Source: Novosphingobium sp. CF614 (GTDB lineage: Bacteria; Pseudomonadota; Alphaproteobacteria; Sphingomonadales; Sphingomonadaceae). From it: DNA of 64,000 bases. Numbering within the stretch: the first letter of the stretch is position 1; each line of letters starts with the position of its first letter. The translations under genes and the position numbers were made by a program. Location of the stretch: contig NZ_FOOR01000005.1 of NCBI RefSeq assembly GCF_900113255.1, positions 62,001 to 126,000 on the forward strand. The letters are read 5' to 3'. Under the pieces are notes generated by a model. The model ran no database searches, was not told the DNA's origin, and saw only the letters and a program-made list of their open reading frames with translations. Below, in pieces: positions 35,919 through 44,723 of this stretch.

Positions 35919-37562
35919 ATGAGCGCGGCCATGACCGACGTATCGACCGATAGCGCCCTGATCGAAGCCGCCCGCGTGTCCAAGGCCTGGCCGTTCCAGG
36001 AGGCGCTGAAGCTGCTGAAGCGCTATCCGGACGGCAAGCCGGGCGCGGCGCCGGTGCTGTTCGAGACCGGCTACGGCCCTTCGGGCCTGCCCCATATCGG
36101 CACTTTCCAGGAAGTCCTGCGCACGACCCTGGTGCGCCGCGCCTACGAAACGATCACCGGCGGAGCGCCGACGCGCCTCGTCGCCTTTTCGGACGACATG
36201 GACGGGCTGCGCAAGGTGCCGGACAACGTGCCCAATCCCGGCCTTCTCGCGGCCAACCTGGGCAAGCCGCTGAGCCGCATTCCCGATCCCTTCGGCAAGT
36301 TCGAAAGCTTCGCGCATCACAACAACGCGATGCTGCGCGAATTCCTGGACCGCTTCGGCTTCGACTACGAATTCGTTTCGGCGAGCGACCGGTACAATGC
36401 CGGCGCGTTCGACAAGGCGCTCGGCAATGTCCTGTCGCACTATGACGCGATCATGGGCGTGATGCTGCCGACGCTGCGCGAGGAGCGCCGCAAGACTTAT
36501 TCGCCGGTGCTGCCGGTCTCACCGACGTCCGGCGTGGTCCTTCAGGTTCCCATCGAAGTGCTCGATCCCGTCGCCGGCGTGATCCGCTTTGCCGACGAGG
36601 ATGGCACGGTGGTCGAACAATCGGTGTTCGGCGGCCAGGCCAAGCTGCAGTGGAAGGTCGACTGGGCGATGCGCTGGGTGGACCTGGGCGTCGATTATGA
36701 AATGTGCGGCAAGGATCTGACCGATTCGGTCACGCAGTCGGGCAAGATCGCGCAGATCCTGGGCGGCCGGCGGCCCGAGGGGCTGATCTACGAGCTGTTC
36801 CTTGACGAGAACGGCGAGAAGATCTCCAAGTCCAAGGGCAACGGCCTCACCATCGAGCAGTGGTTGACTTACGGCACCGAGGAATCGCTTGGCTTCTACC
36901 TGTTCCGCGAGCCGAAGAGCGCCAAGCAGTTGCACGTCGGCGTGATTCCCAAGGCGGTCGACGAATACTGGCAGTTCCGGGGAAACCTGGCCGGCCAGCC
37001 GCTCGACAAGCAGCTGGGCAATCCGGTCTGGCACCTGCTGCGCGTGAACGCCCCGGGCGCCGACAAGGCTGCCAAGGGTGCGGGCGATACCCTGCCGGTG
37101 ACGTTCTCGCTGCTGCTCAATCTCGTCGGCGTGCTCGGCGCGGAGGCGACGGCGGAGCAGGTCTGGTCCTACCTGGGCAACTACGTGGCCGATGCCAAGC
37201 CGGAGGCGCATCCCGATCTGGGCGAACTGGTGCGCGCCGCGCTCGCCACCAACCGCGATTTCATCGCGCCCACGCTGCTGCGCCGGGCGCCCACCGCCAA
37301 CGAGGCGGCGGCGCTCAAGGCGCTGGATGCCGAACTCGCCAACGCCGAGCCCAAGACCAGCGCCGAGGAACTGCAGCACGCCGTCTACGAGATCGGCAAG
37401 GACGAGGCCTACGGCTTCGAGAATCTGCGCGACTGGTTCAAGGCGCTCTACGAGACCTTGCTCGGTTCGTCGCAGGGGCCGCGGATGGGCAGCTTCATTG
37501 CCCTTTACGGCATTCCCGAAACCCGCAAGTTGATCGCGCAGGCCCTCGCGCAGGCGGCATAA
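35919..37562 (+). CDS. lysS: Lysyl-tRNA synthetase, class I
   Basis: This charges tRNA-Lys. It is the archaeal-type class I enzyme common in alphaproteobacteria, not the class II LysRS of E. coli. It has 547 residues with the HIGH-like GPSGLPHIGTFQEVLRTTLV, the KMSKS-like loop EKISKSKGNGLTIEQWL and a class I catalytic fold. The ATG at 35919 is used; 35931 is a close alternative. The 170 bases between padR and this start hold no clear gene. Confidence 0.94.
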   Translation: MSAAMTDVSTDSALIEAARVSKAWPFQEALKLLKRYPDGKPGAAPVLFETGYGPSGLPHIGTFQEVLRTTLVRRAYETITGGAPTRLVAFSDDMDGLRKVPDNVPNPGLLAANLGKPLSRIPDPFGKFESFAHHNNAMLREFLDRFGFDYEFVSASDRYNAGAFDKALGNVLSHYDAIMGVMLPTLREERRKTYSPVLPVSPTSGVVLQVPIEVLDPVAGVIRFADEDGTVVEQSVFGGQAKLQWKVDWAMRWVDLGVDYEMCGKDLTDSVTQSGKIAQILGGRRPEGLIYELFLDENGEKISKSKGNGLTIEQWLTYGTEESLGFYLFREPKSAKQLHVGVIPKAVDEYWQFRGNLAGQPLDKQLGNPVWHLLRVNAPGADKAAKGAGDTLPVTFSLLLNLVGVLGAEATAEQVWSYLGNYVADAKPEAHPDLGELVRAALATNRDFIAPTLLRRAPTANEAAALKALDAELANAEPKTSAEELQHAVYEIGKDEAYGFENLRDWFKALYETLLGSSQGPRMGSFIALYGIPETRKLIAQALAQAA

Positions 37563-37724
37563 GGGCGAAGCACACGAAATCATGCCCGGCCGCCCGGCCC
37601 TGCGCATTCCGACTCGGAATGACCCTCAATACCCGATTTCGAACAGACAATTGCGAGACGGCGAAGGGAAGGGGAACGGGAGTTCCGAGCAATGATACTT
37701 GGTATAACCTGAGGGGATAGCGCG

Positions 37725-38255
37725 ATGTACAAGACACCCCTGACGGCGCAGCAGCTTTGCGAGGAATTGCTGGGCCGCAAGTTCGAAGATGTCGACGCGG
37801 AAGAGCAGCGCGTGCTCGAGCGCATCGCCGCGGGCAGCGTCGAAGGGCTCGATGCGCAGGAGGAGGCGGCGCTTCACGCCAGCGTGGGGGACAAGCTGGC
37901 CGATCGCGTGGCGATGGTCGGCGGTTCCTGGGGCTTCATCATCGCGTTCGGCGTGGTGCTGCTGTCCTGGATGCTGGTAAACAGCCGCATTCTCGACAGC
38001 TTCGGCCTGCATCCGTTCGACGCCTATCCGTTCATCTTTCTGAACCTGATCCTTTCGATGCTGGCGGCGATCCAGGCGCCGGTCATCATGATGAGCCAGA
38101 ACCGGCAGGCCGCTCGCGACCGCGTCGCGGCCCGCCACGACTATGAGGTCAACTTGCGCACGCAGCTGGAAATCATCCGGTTGCACAAGCGTTTCGACCA
38201 CCTCTTCGAATTTCTCGAAGCCCGCGCCAGCGCCGAGGCCGGCGAGGAGACCTGA
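37725..38255 (+). CDS. DUF1003 family membrane protein
   Basis: This encodes 176 residues with two transmembrane segments (about 68-84 and 97-117) flanked by the family motifs VGDKLADRVAMVGGSWGFII and QAPVIMMSQNRQAARDRVAA. The C-terminal half is a charged helix (RTQLEIIRLHKRFDHLFEFL). The biochemical function is unknown; members are inner-membrane proteins sometimes linked to manganese or magnesium-type transport neighbourhoods. Confidence 0.88.
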   Translation: MYKTPLTAQQLCEELLGRKFEDVDAEEQRVLERIAAGSVEGLDAQEEAALHASVGDKLADRVAMVGGSWGFIIAFGVVLLSWMLVNSRILDSFGLHPFDAYPFIFLNLILSMLAAIQAPVIMMSQNRQAARDRVAARHDYEVNLRTQLEIIRLHKRFDHLFEFLEARASAEAGEET

Positions 38256-38264
38256 TACCCAGTC

Positions 38265-38393
38265 TCTTTGAGCGGGACTCGTCTCCCCCCCTTCGTTCTT
38301 GCGAGCCGCCGAAGGCGGCGCGGCAATCCAGGGGCGGTTCGATGTCGCCCTGGATCGCTTCTGCGGCTTCGCCACCTCGCGGGCGACGAAGAG
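38265..38393. repeat. Composite palindromic repeat after the DUF1003 gene
   Basis: AGTCTC (38265-38270) can pair with GGGACT (38278-38283). After that, a region beginning CTTGCGAGCCGCCGAAGGCG holds ATCCAGGG and its complement CCCTGGAT around GGCGGTTCGATGTCG. The unit resembles the intergenic palindromes found after hisZ and near 22019. Confidence 0.6.
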
Positions 38394-38531
38394 AGAAATT
38401 GAGTTTCGCCCCAAGAGACGGGGCATGAGCCGCGCGCGAAACCGGAGCCGTCCATCCGGCCCCGTCACGTCGGACCAGGTCCCGTCAAACCGCGTTCGAC
38501 ATTCCCCGCCCATGCCGCTAAGGGCGCGCGG

Positions 38532-39662
38532 ATGATGCAGGATACCGACCGCGATCTCTTGCCCGAGGGGCTGGGCGACCGGCTGCCGCAGCAGGCGGCG
38601 GCTTCGCAGCGCGTGCGCCGCGCCGCGCTCGATGCCATGGCGAGCCATGGCTACGAGCGCGTCGAGACGCCCACGCTCGAGTTCGAGAAGTCGCTCGCCA
38701 GCCGCATGGCCGGTGTCCAGGTGCGGCGCATGTTCCGCTTCGTCGATCCGACCTCGCTGCGGCTGCTGGCGCTGCGTTCGGACATTACCGCCCAGGTCGC
38801 GCGGATCGCGGCGACCGGTCTTGCCGGTGCGCCGCGGCCGCTGCGGCTGTGCTATTCCGGCCAGGTCGTCACCATCAAGGGCGACGGGCTCGATCCGGTG
38901 CGCGAGCGCCTGCAACTGGGCGCGGAGCTGATCGGCACCGATTCGGTGGCCGCCGCCGCCGAACTGGTGGAGATCGCGATCGAGGCGCTGCGCGTCGCCG
39001 GGGCCAATGGCATCTCCGTCGACTTCACGCTGCCCGACCTCGTCGACACGCTCGCGGCCGAAGCGCTGCCGCTGGCCGAGACGCAGATCGCTGCGGTGCG
39101 CCAGATGCTCGACGCCAAGGACGCGGGCGGGCTGGTCGACGCCGGCGGGGCGGCCTATCTGCCCCTGCTCTACGCGGTGGGACCCTTCGAGACCGCGATC
39201 GAGCGCCTTGCCGCGTTCGACACCGGCGGCGTCCTTGCCGGCCGCATCGCCGGCCTGCGCGAGATTGCCGCGCGCGTGAACGGCGCCGCGCGGCTGACGC
39301 TCGATCCTTCGGAGCGGCACGGCTTCGAGTATCAGTCCTGGTTCGGCTTCACCATCTACGCCGAGGGTGTGGCGGGGAGCCTGGGACGGGGCGGCACCTA
39401 TCGGATCCTCGGCGGCGCCGGGGACGAGCAGGGGGAGCCGGCCGCCGGTTTCTCGCTCTATCCCGATCCGCTGATCGAGGCGCTGGCCGCCGAAATGCCC
39501 GGGCGCAAGGTGCTGTTCCTGCCGTTGGGCCATGACCGCAAGGTTGCCGCTCGGCTGCGCGCGATCGGCTGGACCACGGTGGCGGCACTGTCGGAGGCGG
39601 ATGATCCGATCGCGCTCGGCTGCTCGCACCGGCTGGAGAACGGCGAGGCCATTTCGCTGTAA
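38532..39662 (+). CDS. hisZ: ATP phosphoribosyltransferase regulatory subunit
   Basis: HisZ is a catalytically dead HisRS-like protein that forms a complex with the short HisG to run the first step of histidine synthesis. It is 376 residues with the class II aaRS-like motifs VETPTLEFEKSLASRM and FRFVDPTSLRLLALRSDITA. It is about 376 residues, the usual HisZ length. It lies near purA as in many sphingomonads but is separated from it by an antisense hydrolase gene. Confidence 0.92.
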   Translation: MMQDTDRDLLPEGLGDRLPQQAAASQRVRRAALDAMASHGYERVETPTLEFEKSLASRMAGVQVRRMFRFVDPTSLRLLALRSDITAQVARIAATGLAGAPRPLRLCYSGQVVTIKGDGLDPVRERLQLGAELIGTDSVAAAAELVEIAIEALRVAGANGISVDFTLPDLVDTLAAEALPLAETQIAAVRQMLDAKDAGGLVDAGGAAYLPLLYAVGPFETAIERLAAFDTGGVLAGRIAGLREIAARVNGAARLTLDPSERHGFEYQSWFGFTIYAEGVAGSLGRGGTYRILGGAGDEQGEPAAGFSLYPDPLIEALAAEMPGRKVLFLPLGHDRKVAARLRAIGWTTVAALSEADDPIALGCSHRLENGEAISL

Positions 39663-39666
39663 TATC

Positions 39667-39687
39667 AAGTCTCTCGAAGCGAGACTT
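39667..39687 (+). terminator. Hairpin after hisZ (weak terminator or repeat unit)
   Basis: AAGTCTC (39667-39673) pairs with GAGACTT (39681-39687) around TCGAAGC. The following bases are CATCTTCTCCCTT, not a proper T run. The same hairpin type occurs 9-10 bases after the DUF1003 gene, so it may be part of the intergenic repeat family. Confidence 0.35.
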
Positions 39688-39770
39688 CATCTTCTCCCTT
39701 GCGGCGCTTCGCAAGCAAAGCGGAGCAAGAGTTCCGATCGATGAGATTCGCCATAAGAGCGATCGGCCCG

Positions 39771-40631
39771 CTACCCGAGCACCTGCTTCAGCCATCGATC
39801 CACCACCGCCGTCGCCGGATAGTCCGGATCGCCGAGGTCGCGGTTGATCTCCATGTGGCCGCGCAGGCCCTGGCCTTCGAAGGCGCCGCGCTCGACGGGC
39901 GTGCCGGCCTTGTGCAGGGCCGCCTCCAGCGCCTGCGCCTGGCGCACGCCGTCCGGACGCTGCACGTGGAGCAGCAGGAACGCGGGCGCGTTGGGCGCCT
40001 GCGCCTGCGCCGTGGGCGAGAGCGCGTGCTGCCGGGCGGGATCGTCGCCGAAGGCTTCGCGGTAGGTGGCCTGCATGATGCGCGGGCCGTCGGCCATCTG
40101 CGCCGGCACGTCGTAGGCGGCGCCGTCGATCGGGACCACGCCGGCGATGTCCGCGAACGAGAGGCCGGCCTTGCGCAAGTATCGCGGATCGGTGCCGACC
40201 AGGGCGACCAGCTGGGCGCCGGCGCTATGACCCATCAGCACCACCTTGCCGCGCGCGATGCCGAGCTGCCGGGAGCGGGCCAGCAGCGCCGCCAGCGCGT
40301 CGGCGACGTCCTGCGCCTGCTGCTCGACCGTCGCCTGGGGCACCAGGCGGTAGTTGATCGAGGCGAAGGCGTACCCCTCGCCCACGAAGTGCGGCGCTTT
40401 CCAGCGCCCCGTCGCATTGTCCTTGTCGCCGCGCTTCCAGCCGCCGCCGTGGACGAAGAGGATCAGCGGCGCCGGCCCGGCGACCCTGCTCGCGGGGGTG
40501 AAGTCCAGGTTCTGGAGGCGATCGGTGCCATAGGCCAGGGTCTCCGCCCCCGGCGCGGCGGCCAGGGGAGACAGCGTGGCGCCGATCATCGTCAGCGAGG
40601 TCGCCAGGGCGGCCGCGAGCAATCTCTTCAT
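39771..40631 (-). CDS. Exported alpha/beta hydrolase (carboxylesterase-like)
   Basis: This encodes 286 residues with a signal peptide ([20 protein letters not shown]) and the catalytic parts of a BD-FAE/esterase-type fold: oxyanion HGGGWKRG (residues 61-68), nucleophile Ser136 in MGHSAGAQ, and a late His in [10 protein letters not shown]. It could act on acyl or feruloyl esters or peptides in the periplasm. It is on the minus strand between hisZ and purA, as if inserted. Its start lies inside a triplicated 17-bp repeat. Confidence 0.85.
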   Translation of the reverse strand: MKRLLAAALATSLTMIGATLSPLAAAPGAETLAYGTDRLQNLDFTPASRVAGPAPLILFVHGGGWKRGDKDNATGRWKAPHFVGEGYAFASINYRLVPQATVEQQAQDVADALAALLARSRQLGIARGKVVLMGHSAGAQLVALVGTDPRYLRKAGLSFADIAGVVPIDGAAYDVPAQMADGPRIMQATYREAFGDDPARQHALSPTAQAQAPNAPAFLLLHVQRPDGVRQAQALEAALHKAGTPVERGAFEGQGLRGHMEINRDLGDPDYPATAVVDRWLKQVLG

Positions 40632-40671
40632 GTCGGCAATCTCTTCACGTCGGCAATCTCTTCACGTCGGT
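40621..40671. repeat. 17-bp tandem repeat, three copies, at the hydrolase start
   Basis: AATCTCTTCATGTCGGC (40621-40637), AATCTCTTCACGTCGGC (40638-40654) and AATCTCTTCACGTCGGT (40655-40671) are near-identical. On the minus strand each unit reads GACxTGAAGAGATT; the last holds the real ATG of the hydrolase and the other two hold GTG at 17 and 34 bases upstream, in other frames. Confidence 0.85.
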
Positions 40672-40883
40672 TGTCCTCGATCCATGTCGCAGGAGTTTCG
40701 GGCGGCTGCTTCGGCCGGGGCTGCCACAGGATCGGCCCGGCGCGCGCCGCGGGCAATGCGGAAGCTGTGACAAACCGTTTCAGTGCAATTCCCCTGCCAC
40801 ATATCGTCATGCGCGCCTTGCCCTTGCGGCGCGACTCCCCTAGGGCGCGCGGCGGACTTCAATACAGCAGTGAAAGCGCAACG

Positions 40884-42173
40884 TTGGCCAACGTAACCGT
40901 GATCGGCGCCCAGTGGGGCGATGAGGGCAAGGGCAAGATCGTGGACTGGCTGGCAAGCCGGGCCGACGCCGTCGTGCGTTTCCAGGGCGGCCACAACGCG
41001 GGCCATACGCTCGTGGTCGGCGAGCAGGTCTACAAGCTCTCGCTGCTGCCCTCCGGCATCGTCACCGGCACGCTTTCGATCATCGGCAACGGCGTGGTGC
41101 TCGATCCCTGGGCGCTCAAGGCCGAAGTGGAGAAGCTGACCGGGCAGGGCGTCGAAATCAACGACGAGAACTTCGCGATCGCCGACAACTGCCCGCTGAT
41201 CCTGCCGGTCCACCGCGAGCTTGACGGCCTGCGCGAGGCGGCGGCGGGCGCGGGCAAGATCGGCACCACCGGGCGCGGCATCGGCCCGGCCTACGAGGAC
41301 AAGGTCGGCCGCCGCGCGATCCGCGTGTGCGACCTGGCGCATCTCGATTCGCTGGACCCGCAGCTCGACCGGCTTTGCGCCCACCACGACGCGCTGCGCG
41401 CCGGCTTCGGCCGGCCGCCGGTCGACCGCGCGGCGCTGCTGGCGGAGCTGGCCGAGATCGCTCCTTTCGTGCTGCAGTTCGCGCAGCCGGTGTGGAAGCG
41501 GCTGGGCAAGGTCAAGAAGGCCGGCGCGCGCATCCTGTTCGAAGGCGCGCAGGGCGTGCTGCTAGACGTCGATCACGGCACTTATCCGTTCGTCACCAGT
41601 TCCAACACCGTCTCCGGCACCGCCGCCAGCGGCTCGGGCCTGGGTCCTTCGGCCACCGGCTTCGTGCTCGGCATCGTCAAGGCCTATACCACCCGCGTCG
41701 GTTCGGGCCCGTTCCCGACCGAGCTGGAGGACGAGACCGGCCAGCGCCTGGGCGAGCGCGGCTACGAATTCGGCACCGTCACCGGCCGCAAGCGCCGCTG
41801 CGGCTGGTTCGACGCGGTGCTGGTGCGCCAATCCTGCGCGATCTCGGGCGTGACCGGCATCGCGCTCACCAAGCTCGACGTGCTCGACGGCTTCGAGAAG
41901 GTGCGGATCTGCACCGGTTATCGGCTGGGGGGCAAAGTGCTGGACTATTTCCCCAGCCACGCCGCCGACCAGGCGGGCGTCGAGCCGATCTACGAGGAAA
42001 TGGACGGCTGGCAGGGCACCACCGCCGGCGCCCGGTCCTGGGCCGACCTGCCGGCGCAGGCGATCAAGTACATCCAGCGGGTCCAGGAACTGATCGAAAC
42101 CCCGGTCGCGCTGGTCTCCACCAGCCCCGAGCGCGAGGATACCATCCTCGTGCGCGATCCCTTCGCCGATTGA
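40884..42173 (+). CDS. purA: Adenylosuccinate synthetase
   Basis: This joins IMP and aspartate with GTP in AMP synthesis. It has 429 residues with [17 protein letters not shown] (catalytic Asp13), GHNAGHTLV (His41) and [19 protein letters not shown] at 40884 is the start, giving [10 protein letters not shown] as in the family; no ATG or GTG in frame is better placed. Its expected partner hisZ lies further upstream beyond the hydrolase. Confidence 0.96.
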   Translation: MANVTVIGAQWGDEGKGKIVDWLASRADAVVRFQGGHNAGHTLVVGEQVYKLSLLPSGIVTGTLSIIGNGVVLDPWALKAEVEKLTGQGVEINDENFAIADNCPLILPVHRELDGLREAAAGAGKIGTTGRGIGPAYEDKVGRRAIRVCDLAHLDSLDPQLDRLCAHHDALRAGFGRPPVDRAALLAELAEIAPFVLQFAQPVWKRLGKVKKAGARILFEGAQGVLLDVDHGTYPFVTSSNTVSGTAASGSGLGPSATGFVLGIVKAYTTRVGSGPFPTELEDETGQRLGERGYEFGTVTGRKRRCGWFDAVLVRQSCAISGVTGIALTKLDVLDGFEKVRICTGYRLGGKVLDYFPSHAADQAGVEPIYEEMDGWQGTTAGARSWADLPAQAIKYIQRVQELIETPVALVSTSPEREDTILVRDPFAD

Positions 42174-42177
42174 AGCC

Positions 42178-42756
42178 ATGCGGGGCCGGCGCCAGTTCGC
42201 CCCGCTGCTGCTCCTGCTGGCGACCGGCCGCGCGGCGGCGGGCGAGCCCCTGTCCGAGCCCTCGTCCGAGCCCTCGTCCGAGCCCTCGTCCGAGCCCTCG
42301 TCCGAGCCCTCGTCCGAGCCTCCGTCCGAAATCGAGTCCGACATCGACCTGATCCGCGTCGACAAGTCCGAGCGCCGGATGGACCTCTATGCCGGCGGGC
42401 GGCTGGTCCGCCGGATAGACCACATCCAGCTCGGCGGCGCGCCGGTGGGGCCCAAGCGCTTCGAGGGGGACCAGCGCACGCCCGAGGGGCTCTACGCGAT
42501 CGACTGGAGCAATCCCGACAGCGCCTATCACCTCTCGCTCCACATCTCCTACCCCAACGGCCGGGACCGCGCCTACGCGGCCGGGGCGGGGCGCTCGCCG
42601 GGCGGGATGATAATGATCCACGGCCAGCCCGGCTGGCTGCCCGCCGGCCGCATCCCCGGCGACTGGACCGACGGCTGCATCGCCGTTTCCAATGCCGAGA
42701 TCGAGATGCTGTGGGAAGCCGTGCCCGACGGGACGCCGATCGAGATCGTCGCATAG
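42178..42756 (+). CDS. L,D-transpeptidase (YkuD) with SEPS repeats
   Basis: This encodes 192 residues: signal peptide (residues about 1-21), a short repeat region SEPS (residues 26-50), then a YkuD domain with conserved LIRVDKSERRMDLYAGG and the catalytic MIMIHGQ... DWTDGCIAV (His148 and Cys167). It crosslinks peptidoglycan by 3-3 bonds or attaches proteins to it. The 12-bp coding repeat may vary in number between strains. The stop codon is 4 bases downstream of purA, so it may be cotranscribed with purA. Confidence 0.88.
   Translation: MRGRRQFAPLLLLLATGRAAAGEPLSEPSSEPSSEPSSEPSSEPSSEPPSEIESDIDLIRVDKSERRMDLYAGGRLVRRIDHIQLGGAPVGPKRFEGDQRTPEGLYAIDWSNPDSAYHLSLHISYPNGRDRAYAAGAGRSPGGMIMIHGQPGWLPAGRIPGDWTDGCIAVSNAEIEMLWEAVPDGTPIEIVA
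42253..42324 (+). repeat. 12-bp coding tandem repeat (SEPS)
   Basis: TCCGAGCCCTCG is repeated five times exactly (42253-42312), then once as TCCGAGCCTCCG (42313-42324). Each unit codes Ser-Glu-Pro-Ser, giving a flexible, acidic, Pro-rich linker between signal peptide and enzyme domain. Confidence 0.9.
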
Positions 42757-42864
42757 GGCGCATCGCTTCGGCGCACGTGAAATTTAACGATGCGAAAGAG
42801 CGGGCGGGTGAGGCCGGCCGCGATTATGACGCGAGTCGCCGATGTAGGAAAATGGTTTTCCAGC

Positions 42865-42996
42865 TCCTCCCCGGCACGGGGAGGGGGACCATGCGAAGCA
42901 TGGTGGAGGGGACTCTCGGCAAACGCGGCGCTTGAAGGCAAACCCCCTCCACCACGCCGCTGCGCGTCGCGGTCCCCCTCCCCGTGCCGGGGAGGA
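42865..42996. repeat. 132-bp long palindromic element
   Basis: A 26-base arm 42865-42890 is the exact reverse complement of 42971-42996. Inside, TGGTGGAGGGG (42901-42911) pairs with CCCCTCCACCA (42944-42954). The whole can fold into a long hairpin. It ends six bases before the stop of the DUF1674 gene and starts about 110 bases after the L,D-transpeptidase. No ORF is inside. It resembles non-autonomous mobile intergenic elements; a truncated cousin may be the G-rich motif at 63361-63393. Confidence 0.8.
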
Positions 42997-43002
42997 TGGG
43001 CC

Positions 43003-43182
43003 TCAGAAATCGACGGCGATTCCCTTGCGTACCCAGTCGCCGTAGCGGGTGGGCGAAAGCTCGCCGTCCGGATCGGAAGCGGCCTGCCCGTTCTTCGCCG
43101 GTTGCGGCTGGGGCGCGGGGTCATTGGTCCAGTGCGCGGGCTTGGTGAAGTCCTGCGGACGTGTGGTGGCGCGCTCGATCAT
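43003..43182 (-). CDS. DUF1674 family protein (SdhAF4-like)
   Basis: This is a 59-residue protein whose C-terminus ELSPTRYGDWVRKGIAVDF is the DUF1674 signature; the domain is the SDHAF4 succinate dehydrogenase assembly factor in eukaryotes. The rest is a short Pro/Gln-rich lead (TNDPAPQPQPAKNG). The ATG at 43182 is used; 43191 (MQCM) is an alternative. It is divergent from rsmB and directly abuts the long palindromic element. Confidence 0.78.
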   Translation of the reverse strand: MIERATTRPQDFTKPAHWTNDPAPQPQPAKNGQAASDPDGELSPTRYGDWVRKGIAVDF

Positions 43183-43236
43183 GCACTGCATTTGGTGCGG
43201 GTGGCGGGAAAAGGCAATCGGGTATAGGGCGCGGCG

Positions 43237-44466
43237 ATGGATATTCCCGGCCTTCCGGCGCGCCGTGCCGCGCTCAACCTTATCGATGCCGTCCTGCGGC
43301 GGGGCGAAACGCTGGAGCAGGCGGGCGGCGGCGCGCTGGCCCGCGTGCATGGCGATGCCGACCGGGCGCTCGCCCGGGCCATCGCCGGCGAGGTGCTGCG
43401 CTGGAAGCAGGACCTCGACGTATTGATCGACAGCGCCACGCGCGATGTCCTGCCCGGCGATGCCAAGCCGCGCGCGGTGCTGGAACTGATGCTGGCGCAA
43501 GTGCTCCGGCTGGAAACCCCGGCGCACGCGGTGATCGCGACCGGGCTGCCGCTGCTGACGGGTGGTCCCCGGCGGCTGGCGCACGGCGTGTTCTCGGCGC
43601 TCCTGAAGCGCGGCGCGGCGCTGCCAAAGGCGCCGACATTGCCGGATGCCTCCGCCTTGCGCTGGGGCGCCCGGGCGGAAGCGATCGCGGCGGGCCTGGC
43701 CGTGCCGCCGCCGCTGGACCTGGTGCTGCGCGATCCGGCGGCGACCGGGGCCTGGGCCGAGCGGCTGGGCGGCGTTTCGCTGATGCCCGGCCACCTCCGC
43801 CTGCCGCGCGGCGCGGCGGTGGAAACCCTGGAGGGTTTTCGCGAGGGCGCCTGGTGGGTGCAGGACCTGGCCGCGAGCCTGCCCGCGCGCCTGCTCGGCG
43901 CCGGCGAGGGGCGCCGCGTGCTGGACTTGTGCGCCGCCCCGGGCGGCAAGACGCTGCAACTCGCGGCGGCCGGCTGGCGGGTGACCGCGCTCGACCTTTC
44001 GAAGCGCCGGCTGGAGCGCCTGCGCGCGAACCTCGATCGCACCGGGCTGGAAGCGCAGGCGGTGCAGGCCGACGCGCTCGCGTGGGAGCCGGAGGCGCCG
44101 TTCGATGCGATCCTGATCGACGCGCCGTGCACCGCGACCGGCACCTGCCGACGCAACCCGGACGTGCTCCATCGCGTCGGCGCGCGCCAGATCGCGGAAA
44201 TGGCCACCTTGCAGGCGCGGCTGCTGGAACGCGCGGCCGGATGGCTGGCCCCCGGCGGACGGCAGGTCTACGCCGTCTGCTCGCTCGAACCGGAGGAAGG
44301 CGAGGCGCAGGCGGAGAAGCTGACGCTCACGCCCGATCCGATCGCGGCGGGGGAGTTGCCGCAAGGGATCGCTCCCACGCCGGCGGGCCACCTGCGCACC
44401 GATCCGGGCCAGCTGGCCGACGCCGGCGGGCTCGACGGGTTCTTCGTGGCGCGGTGGCGAAAATAG
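43237..44466 (+). CDS. rsmB: 16S rRNA (cytosine-967-C5) methyltransferase
   Basis: RsmB methylates C967 of 16S rRNA. The 409-residue protein has an N-terminal NusB-like domain (about 1-130), then an AdoMet-dependent domain with LDLCAAPGGKTLQLAAAGWR, IDAPCTATGTCRRNPDVLHR (catalytic Cys) and YAVCSLEPEEGEAQ. The length and domain order match the family. Confidence 0.92.
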   Translation: MDIPGLPARRAALNLIDAVLRRGETLEQAGGGALARVHGDADRALARAIAGEVLRWKQDLDVLIDSATRDVLPGDAKPRAVLELMLAQVLRLETPAHAVIATGLPLLTGGPRRLAHGVFSALLKRGAALPKAPTLPDASALRWGARAEAIAAGLAVPPPLDLVLRDPAATGAWAERLGGVSLMPGHLRLPRGAAVETLEGFREGAWWVQDLAASLPARLLGAGEGRRVLDLCAAPGGKTLQLAAAGWRVTALDLSKRRLERLRANLDRTGLEAQAVQADALAWEPEAPFDAILIDAPCTATGTCRRNPDVLHRVGARQIAEMATLQARLLERAAGWLAPGGRQVYAVCSLEPEEGEAQAEKLTLTPDPIAAGELPQGIAPTPAGHLRTDPGQLADAGGLDGFFVARWRK

Positions 44467-44563
44467 CGCTCCCCTGGGCGGGGGATGCTGGCCCGGCCAG
44501 GGCCAGCTGAACAGCTTGAAGTCACCTGGCCGGCGAATGAAAGGTGTTCTTCGCAGCCAGCCA

Positions 44564-44569
44564 TATAAT
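44564..44569 (+). promoter_or_regulatory. TATAAT-like -10 upstream of the TonB-dependent receptor
   Basis: TATAAT lies 155 bases before the receptor gene. A matching -35 is weak (AAGGTG region). A hairpin GCGGGG/CCCCGC occurs at about 44654-44671. The leader shows no recognisable cobalamin or other riboswitch box. Confidence 0.35.
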
Positions 44570-44723
44570 ATGACCATGGGGCATGGCGTGGAACCCGGGC
44601 TAGGGTATCCTGCGCTCGGACCGTCTTGGCAGGATTCCGGTGTTTCGCGGGGATGAGTATCCCCCCGCTCTGGAAGTCGCGGCGTCAAAAGCAATACGAA
44701 GAAAAATGGGAGGGGGAATGACC

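Noticed and set aside
42253..42324. Short repeats considered as a CRISPR-like array
   Set aside because: The units are head-to-tail without spacers and are in frame, coding SEPS.
43003..44694. 563-residue minus-strand open frame
   Set aside because: Most of it is antisense to rsmB; only its last 60 codons (DUF1674) match a protein family, and this part has its own ATG at 43182.
44467..44723. Cobalamin riboswitch before the TonB-dependent receptor
   Set aside because: No B12-box-like sequence or matching fold was seen; only a short GC hairpin and a TATAAT box.
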